NCBI GenBank assembly: GCA_963210315.1
Contig: OY723285.1
Span: 310,001 to 374,000, forward strand
Reading direction: 5' to 3'
From: Rhynchopus euleeides
Lineage: Eukaryota; Euglenozoa; Diplonemea; Diplonemida; Diplonemidae
Length of the DNA stretch: 64,000 nt
Position numbers and translations under genes: made by a program. This document shows positions 21,735 through 30,440 of this stretch, piece after piece. The stretch's first letter is position 1; each line of letters opens with the position of its first letter. The notes beneath the pieces are model-generated. The model did not search any database. It worked only from the letters and a program-made list of their open reading frames with translations, and was not told the origin of the DNA.

Positions 21735-23558
21735 CTACCCTCGTCCGAGGGGCGCTGTTGTGGAAGACAGCGGTCTGGTTGGCTGCATTTGGTCTAAGGG
21801 TGTGACATCGAGTGAGATCGGCGCCGGATGGACGACCCCTCTCGTATAGCAGTCCGCGCGTTGCTCTGTCGTCGGGACCCACACCGCATCCAGCGTGAGA
21901 TTCTTTGCCGTCGCAGTGTTCACGATGTGTTGTAGCAGGATATTTCCCCGAAAGTTGCTGCAGTGTCCCTTTACGAGGCAGTGCACCAACGGCAGGTTGT
22001 CGATGTAGCAGCGCACTGTGCACCCGCTCGCGATGATGAGTCTGAGTCCCTGTAGGGCCGCGTAAGCCTCCTTCAGGAAGATGTGCGCCCCGCGTTCCTG
22101 CTCGGAGAACACTCCCTGCGACACCCTCTCTGACGTCCCCTCGATCGCGATCGCCGCCCACGCTGTGCTCGACGCGTCGCTCCAGACCGAGGCGCCTCGT
22201 GTGTGTGGCACACATGTCAGCCAGCTATTCTGTTCGAGGAAGGACATCCGCAGGCGCAGCTCGTGCCGCACCGAGGGTGGTACCACCGCCTTTAAGTCCC
22301 ACTTTCCCTTATCTTCCAGCGTTGTCCGGGCAATCCTCCTGATGTAGGACAGCATCGCTGGCGCGAAACAGAGCGGGCTGCGCGTCACGTAACTCTGCCA
22401 CACCACACTACCGAAAATCTTGAAGGCGCGCCTCGGCGTTACGTCTCCTGCGATCATCTCGGCCAGCTCCAAACGATCGGCCAGCTTTCTCACCCACGCC
22501 GGGTCCATCCTCAATGAGTGGGTCAGCAGATCAAAGTCAATCCCGAACGCCACGAAACGCTGCGTCGGGGCGCCGCACTGCGTGTCGTCCATGTTCAGCT
22601 CCACGTTGCAGGCTTTGCACCGCCCCAGGAAATCCCGATACCGCTGATCTGCCTCTGCGTGGCTCGACGCTACGATGCAAAAATTGTCGATCCACACCTC
22701 GCCGTGCGGCTGCGGGAGAAGCACCCGCGCGCTCCTGTGCGCAATAGCTGGGGAGTACGACCAACCCATGCACAGTACCTGCAGGCGAGCGTCGACGAAA
22801 TTGTTCCGCTTGTCACCGATACGCACCCCGAAGAACTTCTGTATATCCTCCGCCACCGGGAACTGGTAGAACCAGCTGCGCGCATCGGCCAATACAACCC
22901 AGTCAGCGTTAGCCAGCCTCTGGGCCACTCTCGTGATGGAATTTAGGCGCATGTCGGGCGGGGGCTTCATCGCCTTGTTCAGCGTCCTGGCGTCCACTAT
23001 AAACCTGAGGCCCCCGCTCTTTTTGGCCACGGTGTAGGCCGGGTGGATCAGCGTTGATTCTTCTTGCACCAAGACCCCGTAGTCCTCCAGCTGCCCGAGG
23101 TGCTGGAGCATGTGTCTGGACACCTTTCGCTTCTCCCTCGCGAACGCCCCTTCACGCCCCGGCAGCAGTGCCTCGCGGAACACCGCCGTGTCCGTTATCA
23201 TGTCGATGACCCCGTCCAGCTCGCCGTCCGTGTCGAGTTGTCTCAATGCCTCGATGTCCAGTCGTGTAGTCCCGATGGGGGCGAGCTTCTGATGTTGTCC
23301 CGTGTCCCCCTGCTCGTGTGGTCGAACAGTCGTGTCCCCCAGAGGCACTCCGATCTCTTCTCCGTATATGTGTTCCACTGCCGGCCCGTAGTCCGCGTCC
23401 TCCTGTCCGCTGCTCCAGTTTTCGTAGCCCCAGTCTCCCTCCACCGTCTTTCGCTGTGGCACCCGTGGTGGTGGAAGACGCCCTCGCTCGTCGTCGTCAT
23501 CCGGTGTCGCGTCGTACATCGGGGCTGCGGCTAGAAGCCGCCTCATCTTCTTTTGCAT
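21735..23558 (-). CDS. Reverse transcriptase-RNase H, copy 1
   Basis: From Met 23558 the product is 607 residues. The frame is open upstream to 24854 across the YR gene. RT blocks: GGLRFIVDARTLNK, LADARSWFYQF (motif A Asp), LCMGWSYSPAIAHR (motif B region) and WIDNFCIV (motif C, DN in place of DD). RNase H: WSDASS, KEAYAALQG, YIDNLPLV and the C-terminal RADCYTRG. It would make cDNA of the element. The start is uncertain: 23558 lies ~70 nt after the YR stop, in the -1 frame relative to YR, so restart or frameshifting are both possible. Full-length RT apart from the DN change. Confidence 0.85.
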   Translation of the reverse strand: MQKKMRRLLAAAPMYDATPDDDDERGRLPPPRVPQRKTVEGDWGYENWSSGQEDADYGPAVEHIYGEEIGVPLGDTTVRPHEQGDTGQHQKLAPIGTTRLDIEALRQLDTDGELDGVIDMITDTAVFREALLPGREGAFAREKRKVSRHMLQHLGQLEDYGVLVQEESTLIHPAYTVAKKSGGLRFIVDARTLNKAMKPPPDMRLNSITRVAQRLANADWVVLADARSWFYQFPVAEDIQKFFGVRIGDKRNNFVDARLQVLCMGWSYSPAIAHRSARVLLPQPHGEVWIDNFCIVASSHAEADQRYRDFLGRCKACNVELNMDDTQCGAPTQRFVAFGIDFDLLTHSLRMDPAWVRKLADRLELAEMIAGDVTPRRAFKIFGSVVWQSYVTRSPLCFAPAMLSYIRRIARTTLEDKGKWDLKAVVPPSVRHELRLRMSFLEQNSWLTCVPHTRGASVWSDASSTAWAAIAIEGTSERVSQGVFSEQERGAHIFLKEAYAALQGLRLIIASGCTVRCYIDNLPLVHCLVKGHCSNFRGNILLQHIVNTATAKNLTLDAVWVPTTEQRADCYTRGVVHPAPISLDVTPLDQMQPTRPLSSTTAPLGRG

Positions 23559-23626
23559 AGGAGGGAAATGGGATGCCACGATGTCTCCGTCGCGACGCCG
23601 CCGCTTTGCCCTGCGCTTTTTAGACC

Positions 23627-24493
23627 TCACCAAGCCAGTCGGCTCGACACTGCCTCGGTCTCTGTGATCCGAATGTTCTCCGCCGCGTCGATGTAGCGCA
23701 CCACCCCCTCTATGGTGCTGTGTCGGGACAGCAGCCTGATCTCTTCTAGCGGCAGCCCAAGCCTCGCGAGGTGCGTCAGTGCCCCCCGTCTCAACGAGTG
23801 TGGTGTCAGCGTCAGCTTCACCCGCTTCACCGCCGCCGCTATGGATGCATAAGTCACAGTCTGTGGAAATACCTTTTTCTCCCGCGAACGCGCCGTCGTG
23901 CGCAGGTGCTCTGTGAGAAGCTCGTAGTAGCGTCGAGGCATTCGCAACCCTGTCATCCGTCCGACTCTGTATGGATCGGACTTCGACTGCGTCCACCGTA
24001 CTGCCACCTGTCCGTTCCCCATCGGCTTGACATCGTCCCTGTCCAAACGCAGGACATCTGAGCTCCGAGCTGCCCCCGCCCACATCAGACTCAGCGCGAT
24101 ATTCACCACGTCCCTGGGCTCTCGCTGCATGGCTTCCTTTGCCTCCTCTCGCGTTGCGGGCACAGCGTGTTTCTGGGGTTTCAGTGCCCCTCTCCGCTTT
24201 AGCGCTCTCCTGAAGTCCCGCAAAATGCTGCTGTGTTCGAGGTGGATGCCGGCGAACCTGCGGAGCGCCGCCACCAGGTTGTTGGTGTACTGCAGCGCCG
24301 ACTGCACTGACAGCCCCTCCGCCTGGAGGTGTGCCATCCACAGCATCACGCCTTCGTCGTGCGACTCGACACACTCCTTTTCCTGCCACACTTCCAGGAA
24401 ATCCCCGTACCGCTCCATGGTCCGTGACAGTGTTTTCCAGTAGTTTGGGGAGAGTGCGTCTCCCAAGATGCCCCTCAGCGTCGCTCGCACCAC
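23627..24493 (-). CDS. Tyrosine recombinase, copy 1
   Basis: About 288 residues. The catalytic set of the tyrosine recombinase/DIRS type is present: Arg in GAARSSDVLRL, Lys in TQSKSDPYR, HSLRRG (HxxR), LSRHST (second His) and the nucleophile Tyr in VVRYI. It would join the circular cDNA to a core site. The frame opens with GTG rather than ATG, and in copy 2 it continues upstream to the gag stop, so it is probably made as an extension of gag. The predicted protein is identical to copy 2, although the two RTs differ. Confidence 0.9.
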   Translation of the reverse strand: MVRATLRGILGDALSPNYWKTLSRTMERYGDFLEVWQEKECVESHDEGVMLWMAHLQAEGLSVQSALQYTNNLVAALRRFAGIHLEHSSILRDFRRALKRRGALKPQKHAVPATREEAKEAMQREPRDVVNIALSLMWAGAARSSDVLRLDRDDVKPMGNGQVAVRWTQSKSDPYRVGRMTGLRMPRRYYELLTEHLRTTARSREKKVFPQTVTYASIAAAVKRVKLTLTPHSLRRGALTHLARLGLPLEEIRLLSRHSTIEGVVRYIDAAENIRITETEAVSSRLAW

Positions 24494-24855
24494 GTTGCGC
24501 GCCTTCTCGGTCAGTGGGGCTTGTGTTTTCTTCTTGCGTCCCGTGCTTTTGTTGCTCCTTTCTGTCGGTAGTTGGCGGTGCAGGGTCTGAAGAGGTAGGA
24601 TTGGGCGGGCGGGTGTTTGCTTGAGTCATTGCTTTGTTCCCTTTGACCCGGTGTGCCCCTTCCCCCTTCCCTTCCCCTTGCGTTGACGCTTCCACACTCA
24701 CACTCCTGCTGATGATGGTGTCGTGAGTGAGGAGCACAAGGGCACGAACAAGCACGCGACACTTTCCGCCCACATCGAAGTGTGCTGAAAAAGTGTCACT
24801 GCGCTTTGTTCGGCACTTTTTGCTTTGGTTTCTTTTTTGCGTTGACGCTTCCACA

Positions 24856-26415
24856 CTACCCTCGTCCGAGGGGCGCTGTTGTGGAAGACAGCGGTCTGGT
24901 TGGCTGCATTTGGTCTAGGGGTGTGACATCGAGTGAGATCTGCGCCGGATGGACGACCCCTCTCGTATAGCAGTCCGCGCGTTGCTCTGTCGTCGGGACC
25001 CACACCGCATCCAGCGTGAGATTCTTAGCCGTCGCAGTGTTCACGATGTGTTGTAGCAGGATATTTCCCCGAAAGTTGCTGCAGTGTCCCTTTACGAGGC
25101 AGTGCACCAGCGGCAGGTTGTCGATGTAGCAGCGCACTGTGCACCCGCTCGCGATGATGAGTCTGAGTCCCTGTAGGGCCGCGTAAGCCTCCTTCAGGAA
25201 GATGTGCGCCCCGCGTTCCTGCTCGGAGAACACTCCCTGCGACACCCTCTCTGACGTCCCCTCGATCGCGATCGCCGCCCACGCTGTGCTCGACGCGTCG
25301 CTCCAGACCGAGGCGCCTCGTGTGTGTGGCACACATGTCAGCCAGCTATTCTGTTCGAGGAAGGACATCCGCAGGCGCAGCTCGTGCCGCACCGAGGGTG
25401 GTGCCACCGCCTTTAAGTCCCACTTTCCCTTATCTTCCAGCGTTGTCCGGGCAATCCTCCTGATGTAGGACAGCATCGCTGGCGCGAAGCAGAGCGGGCT
25501 GCGCGTCACGTAACTCTGCCACACCACACTACCGAAAATATTGAAGGCGCGCCTCGGCGTTACGTCTCCTGCGATCATCTCGGCCAGGCTCCTGTGCGCA
25601 ATAGCTAGGGAGTACGACCAACCCATGCACAGTACCTGCAGGCGAGCGTCGACGAAATCGTTCCGCTTGTCACCGATACGCACCCCGAAGAACTTCTGTA
25701 TATCCTCCGCCACCGGGAACTGGTAGAACCAGCTACGCGCATCGGCCAATACAACCCAGTCAGCGTTAGCCAGCCTCTGGGCCACTCTCGTGATGGAATT
25801 TAGGCGCATGTCGGGCGGGGGCTTCATCGCCTTGTTCAGCGTCCTGGCGTCCACTATAAACCTGAGGCCCCCGCTCTTTTTGGCCACGGTGTAGGCCGGG
25901 TGGATCAGCGTTGATTCTTCTTGCACCAAGACCCCGTAGTCCTCCAGCTGCCCGAGGTGCTGGAGCATGTGTCTGGACACCTTTCGCTTCTCCCTCGCGA
26001 ACGCCCCTTCACGCCCCGGCAGCAGTGCCTCGCGGAACACCGCCGTGTCCGTTATCATGTCGATGACCCCGTCCAGCTCCCCGTCCGTGTCGAGTTGTCT
26101 CAATGCATCGATGTCCAGTCGTGTAGTCCCGATGGGGGCGAGCTTCTGATGTTGTCCCGTGTCTCCCTGCTCGTGTGGTCGAACAGTCGTGTCCCCCAGA
26201 GGCACTCCGATCTCTTCTCCGTATATGTGTTCCACTGCCGGCCCGTAGTCCGCGTCCTCCTGTCCGCTGCTCCAGTTTTCGTAGCCCCAGTCTCCCTCCA
26301 CCGTCTTTCGCTGTGGCACCCGTGGTGGTGGAAGACGCCCTCGCTCGTCGTCGTCATCCGGTGTCGCGTCGTACATCGGGGCTGCGGCTAGAAGCCGCCT
26401 CATCTTCTTTTGCAT
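24856..26415 (-). CDS. Reverse transcriptase-RNase H, copy 2, catalytic core deleted
   Basis: 519 residues from Met 26415. Compared with copy 1, exactly 264 bp (88 codons) are missing at the junction 25587/25588. The loss takes out motif C (WIDN) and the following palm/thumb sequence, so motif B is fused to AEMIAGDVTPRRAF. The frame is kept, and RNase H remains intact (WSDASS, KEAYAALQG, YIDNLPLV). Reverse transcriptase activity is not expected. Like copy 1, the frame is open upstream, here to an ATG at 27486 overlapping the gag stop. Confidence 0.85.
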   Translation of the reverse strand: MQKKMRRLLAAAPMYDATPDDDDERGRLPPPRVPQRKTVEGDWGYENWSSGQEDADYGPAVEHIYGEEIGVPLGDTTVRPHEQGDTGQHQKLAPIGTTRLDIDALRQLDTDGELDGVIDMITDTAVFREALLPGREGAFAREKRKVSRHMLQHLGQLEDYGVLVQEESTLIHPAYTVAKKSGGLRFIVDARTLNKAMKPPPDMRLNSITRVAQRLANADWVVLADARSWFYQFPVAEDIQKFFGVRIGDKRNDFVDARLQVLCMGWSYSLAIAHRSLAEMIAGDVTPRRAFNIFGSVVWQSYVTRSPLCFAPAMLSYIRRIARTTLEDKGKWDLKAVAPPSVRHELRLRMSFLEQNSWLTCVPHTRGASVWSDASSTAWAAIAIEGTSERVSQGVFSEQERGAHIFLKEAYAALQGLRLIIASGCTVRCYIDNLPLVHCLVKGHCSNFRGNILLQHIVNTATAKNLTLDAVWVPTTEQRADCYTRGVVHPAQISLDVTPLDQMQPTRPLSSTTAPLGRG

Positions 26416-26483
26416 AGGAGGGAAATGGGATGCCACGATGTCTCCGTCGCGACGCCGCCGCTTTGCCCTGCGCTTTTTAGACC

Positions 26484-27350
26484 TCACCAAGCCAGTCGGC
26501 TCGACACTGCCTCGGTCTCTGTGATCCGAATGTTCTCCGCCGCGTCGATGTAGCGCACCACCCCCTCTATGGTGCTGTGTCGGGACAGCAGCCTGATCTC
26601 TTCTAGCGGCAGCCCAAGCCTCGCGAGGTGCGTCAGTGCCCCCCGTCTCAACGAGTGTGGTGTCAGCGTCAGCTTCACCCGCTTCACCGCCGCCGCTATG
26701 GATGCATAAGTCACAGTCTGTGGAAATACCTTTTTCTCCCGCGAACGCGCCGTCGTGCGCAGGTGCTCTGTGAGAAGCTCGTAGTAGCGTCGAGGCATTC
26801 GCAACCCTGTCATCCGTCCGACTCTGTATGGATCGGACTTCGACTGCGTCCACCGTACTGCCACCTGTCCGTTCCCCATCGGCTTGACATCGTCCCTGTC
26901 CAAACGCAGGACATCTGAGCTCCGAGCTGCCCCCGCCCACATCAGACTCAGCGCGATATTCACCACGTCCCTGGGCTCTCGCTGCATGGCTTCCTTTGCC
27001 TCCTCTCGCGTTGCGGGCACAGCGTGTTTCTGGGGTTTCAGTGCCCCTCTCCGCTTTAGCGCTCTCCTGAAGTCCCGCAAAATGCTGCTGTGTTCGAGGT
27101 GGATGCCGGCGAACCTGCGGAGCGCCGCCACCAGGTTGTTGGTGTACTGCAGCGCCGACTGCACTGACAGCCCCTCCGCCTGGAGGTGTGCCATCCACAG
27201 CATCACGCCTTCGTCGTGCGACTCGACACACTCCTTTTCCTGCCACACTTCCAGGAAATCCCCGTACCGCTCCATGGTCCGTGACAGTGTTTTCCAGTAG
27301 TTTGGGGAGAGTGCGTCTCCCAAGATGCCCCTCAGCGTCGCTCGCACCAC
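26484..27350 (-). CDS. Tyrosine recombinase, copy 2
   Basis: Identical at protein level to the copy 1 recombinase, with R, K, HxxR, H and Y all present. It is in the same frame as the upstream gag, separated from it by one TGA at ~27483-27485 in the context CAA TGA CTC. No ATG lies between that stop and the conserved region. Stop readthrough giving a gag-YR protein is the simplest expression route; a GTG start is the alternative. An intact YR beside a dead RT suggests this copy could still recombine cores. Confidence 0.9.
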   Translation of the reverse strand: MVRATLRGILGDALSPNYWKTLSRTMERYGDFLEVWQEKECVESHDEGVMLWMAHLQAEGLSVQSALQYTNNLVAALRRFAGIHLEHSSILRDFRRALKRRGALKPQKHAVPATREEAKEAMQREPRDVVNIALSLMWAGAARSSDVLRLDRDDVKPMGNGQVAVRWTQSKSDPYRVGRMTGLRMPRRYYELLTEHLRTTARSREKKVFPQTVTYASIAAAVKRVKLTLTPHSLRRGALTHLARLGLPLEEIRLLSRHSTIEGVVRYIDAAENIRITETEAVSSRLAW

Positions 27351-27482
27351 GTTGCGCGCCTTCTCGGTCAGTGGGGCTTGTGTTTTCTTCTTGCGTCCCG
27401 TGCTTTTGTTGCTCCTTTCTGTCGGTAGTTGGCGGTGCAGGGTCTGAAGAGGTAGGGTTGGGCGGGCGGGTGTTTGCTTGAG

Positions 27483-28529
27483 TCATTGCTTTGATCCCTT
27501 TGACCCGGTGTGCCCCTTCCCCCTTCCCTTCCCCTTTCCCGACGGTGTGTGATACGGTTCGTAGCGCCAGTCTCGCTGTTGAGGAAAAACGGCTGAGCGG
27601 GACCTCTCCGCTTGCTCCTCCCGCGACGCTGCATCCACGGCGTCCTTCACAAATTTGTGGTGTAGAACAGCGGAGAAACCCGCGAACCCCGCATCAAGGC
27701 ATTTCTGCTCGTACACCCCTCGGGCCGTTTTCCCCCGCACCACCGTCAGCGCCGACAACCTTGCCACTGCGTGGTGCAGGCCCTTGCGGTGAGCCTGGTT
27801 CAGCCCGGTGCTGTTGACGAGGAGGAGGATGTTGTCCAGAGTCTCGAAAGCCCGCTTGAGGTGATCCAGCCAGTCTGCCTTGTTCTCGCCGATCGCCCCG
27901 ATCGCCGCCTCGTTAAAAGCTGTAGACAGCTTGTTCCTCACCTCCCTTCTCATATGAGCTGAAGCCATGGTGCCCCACGTTGCGACTACGTGGGGACTAA
28001 AATCTGCGGGTAGCTCCTCCTCCACGGCCTGCAGGCGGTCACCCATCCCCTTCAAAGCCTTCTCCATGTCGATCACCCTGGCCTCCAGTCTCGTGTTTTG
28101 CTTCTTGATGGTGACGAGCTCCGCGAGGACTTGGTCCAGCTTGTCTGATCCCTCGTGCGCGCTGGCAGACTGCTCCGGTTGGTTCATGTCCCCCTCCTGC
28201 TGCGCGTCGTCTTCCCAGTCATCACTGTCGGAGTGCTCCACAGGGTGTTCCTCCGGCAACGCGTCTGGGCTGGCCAGCCAGGAGCACGCTGGACATATCC
28301 AGTGGGGCTCCCCCGCCGTCTGCATAAAAAGCTCGGCGGTGCCGGCCGTCGTGTGCTTTTTCATGCACGACTTTGTCGTGCGGCACCCACAGCGGTAGCA
28401 TGTGATGGTCGCGCTGTGGGAGACCCCGCACGACGGGAAGATGCAGGCCTCCTGCGGAGCATTCATGCCATCGCCCGGACCTGCCAAGGACGGCACCACC
28501 CTGTCCCAGTCCACGGCGGAGTAGGCCAT
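27483..28529 (-). CDS. Gag-like protein with PHD/RING-like zinc finger
   Basis: 348 residues starting MAYSAVDWDRVV. Residues ~29-82 hold a Cys/His cluster (CIFPSC, CYRCGC, KSCMKKH, WICPAC) typical of PHD or RING cross-brace fingers. Residues ~150-185 are a coiled coil (VTIKKQNTRLEARVIDMEKA). The C-terminus is Gly/Lys-rich (GKGKGRGKGH), suiting nucleic-acid binding. As the first gene of the element it is the expected Gag. Copy 1 lacks it. Its stop TGA overlaps an ATG (ATGA) that opens the RT frame. Confidence 0.7.
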   Translation of the reverse strand: MAYSAVDWDRVVPSLAGPGDGMNAPQEACIFPSCGVSHSATITCYRCGCRTTKSCMKKHTTAGTAELFMQTAGEPHWICPACSWLASPDALPEEHPVEHSDSDDWEDDAQQEGDMNQPEQSASAHEGSDKLDQVLAELVTIKKQNTRLEARVIDMEKALKGMGDRLQAVEEELPADFSPHVVATWGTMASAHMRREVRNKLSTAFNEAAIGAIGENKADWLDHLKRAFETLDNILLLVNSTGLNQAHRKGLHHAVARLSALTVVRGKTARGVYEQKCLDAGFAGFSAVLHHKFVKDAVDAASREEQAERSRSAVFPQQRDWRYEPYHTPSGKGKGRGKGHTGSKGSKQ

Positions 28530-28559
28530 TACCGTTCAACTCTCACCCGTCCGGCTCCC

Positions 28560-28920
28560 CCACCTGTATGCCGCTCCTCTCTCGTTCGCACACAGAGTAC
28601 AGTCTCCCCGGTAGGAAGGTCCTGTCTCTTCGTCTCCTTTGCGGACAGTCTCCCCGGTAGGAAGGTCGTGCCCTCTTCGTCCCCTTGATACCTCGCGTTC
28701 GTTGATTACTTCGTTCGCACACAGAGTACAGTCTCCCCGGTAGGAAGGTCCTGCCTCTTGGTCTCCTTTGCGGACAGTCTCCCCGGTAGGAAGGTCGTGC
28801 CCTCTTCGTCCCCTTGATACCTCGCGTTCGTTGATTACTTCGTTCGCTCACAGAGTACAGTCTCCCCGGTAGGAAGGTCCTGCCTCTTTGTCTCCTTGAT
28901 ACCCCTTGTTTTTTCTCCTT
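28560..28920. repeat. Tandem 135-bp repeat in retrotransposon leader
   Basis: GTACAGTCTCCCCGGTAGGA recurs with period ~135 bp (about 2.5 copies), and the shorter CAGTCTCCCCGGTAGGAAGG recurs between. It lies between the gag start and the core at 28984-29002, where a promoter or 5' UTR is expected. Confidence 0.7.
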
Positions 28921-29099
28921 GATGCCGTTCCTCTTCGGTCAGTCGTAGTGTTCACTTCTACGTGTTGATGATTCTCGATATTTGCGTTGACGCTTCCACA
29001 CTCACACTCCTGCTGATGATGGTGTCGTGAGTGAGGAGCACAAGGGCACGAACAAGCACGCGACACTTTCCGCCCACATCGAAGTGTGCTGAAAAAATT

Positions 29100-30440
29100 T
29101 TGCCCGAGGGGCACCCGCTCTCCCGACCGAGAGATACACAATCTTGCCCGAGGGGCACCAAATCCCGACCGAGAAGACGACCCTCACACCATGCTCGTGT
29201 CAGGTCTCAAGAGGGCCGAAGCCGCGGTTGAGGACAACAACACCCCCACGCACTGGTTCTAATAAATGACGGCGAGGTGCACGGGGGGATCAGCACGAAG
29301 GAGGGGCGCAAAAAGATGGGGATGATGACGCCGTGGTGTTCAAGGTGGTCCTCCGCCGCTTATGAACGTGACAGCGGGACAGCGCTGCGCCCGTGGCCGC
29401 AGCGGATTGAGGACATTCCCATCAGCCATCGAGACTATCACCGCGCCTCGCCGAAAACCTGCTTCACGCTTGATCGCGCTCAAGGTTTCCAAACGCATAC
29501 TTCGGCTGGAGGTTCCGTCACAGAGGCGCTGACAAAGGCGGGACCAAGAGCAACAGTCGGGTGCTGATAAATGGGTCGATACTGATGCAGCAAAGTGACG
29601 TCAGTGATATCCAACTCCTACTTTCCTGACCGAGACACGATCTTGCCGAGGAGCATCGGACCGAGACACCCACTTCTGCCTGAGGGGCACCTAGCCGAGA
29701 CGCATTTTTCCTGCCCGAGGGGCATCTCGCCGAGACATTACCTGCCTGAGGGGCACCTGGCCACGACATACCTACAGCTTACGATTGCGGGGCACCCTGC
29801 CTGAGGAGCACCTGGCCAAGACATACATTTCCGCCTACGAGGCACCCTGCCCGAGGGGCACCTGGTCAAGACACACACTTCCGCCTACGGGGCACCCTGC
29901 CCGAGGGGCACCTGGCCAAGACAGACACCTCTGCCTACGAGGCACCCTGCCCGAGGGGCACCTGGCCAAGACATACACTTCCGCCTACGAGGCACCCTGC
30001 CCGAGGGGCACCTGGCCAAGACATACACTTCCGCCTACGAGGCACCCTGCCCGAGGGGCACCTGGCCAAGACAGACACTTCCGCCTACGAGGCACCCTGC
30101 CCGAGGGGCACCTGGCCAAGACATACACTTCCGCCTACGAGGCACCCTGCCCGAGGGGCACCTGGTCAAGACATACATTTCCGCCTACGGGGCACCCTGC
30201 CTGAGGGGCATCTGGCCGCGACATACACTTCCGCCTACGGGGCACCCTGCCTGAGGGGCACCTGGCCAAGACGCACATTCATGCCCGAGGGACACCGGGC
30301 CGAGACATTACATTCCCTGCCTGAGGGACACCTGGCCGAGACACATTCCTGCCGAGGGGCACTCACTCCCGACCGCGAGACGCAGGATTTTGCCTGAGGG
30401 GCACCTCCTCTCCTGACCGAGACACAACCCCGCCCAGCAC
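29100..30440. repeat. Tandem array 2 (CCGAGGGGCACC)
   Basis: A short CCGAGGGGCACC segment lies at 29100-29175. After unrelated sequence (29180-29600) a long array runs to ~30440. From 29780 to 30270 the unit is 50-51 bp (CACCCTGCCCGAGGGGCACC then TGGCCAAGACATACACTTCC), about ten copies. Outer units resemble array 1. The plus-strand frame 29785-30204 is a repeat artefact. Confidence 0.75.

Larger units (their letters stand above)
21509..29094 (-). mobile_element. YR retrotransposon family 1: tandem cluster
   Basis: Read on the minus strand: A (29094-29003), core (29002-28984), internal copy 2 (28983-24858), core (24857-24839), B, A, core (24698-24680), internal copy 1 (24679-21737), core (21736-21718), B, A, core (21577-21559), B (to 21509). 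Each core is AGTGTGGAAGCGTCAACGC. Gene order is gag, tyrosine recombinase, RT, RNase H. Copy 1 has lost gag, with its 5' edge exactly at a core. Copy 2 has an in-frame gap in RT. The copies look close to 99% identical by eye, so they are recent. Confidence 0.85.

Noticed and set aside
23630-24854. N-terminal half of the RT open frame as a separate protein
   Set aside because: It overlaps the conserved recombinase in another frame and has no motif. It could be overlapping coding, so it is noted as a finding but not called a gene.
29780-30270. Possible CRISPR-like array (50-bp period)
   Set aside because: Units are contiguous and degenerate throughout, without unique spacers, and the host is eukaryotic.
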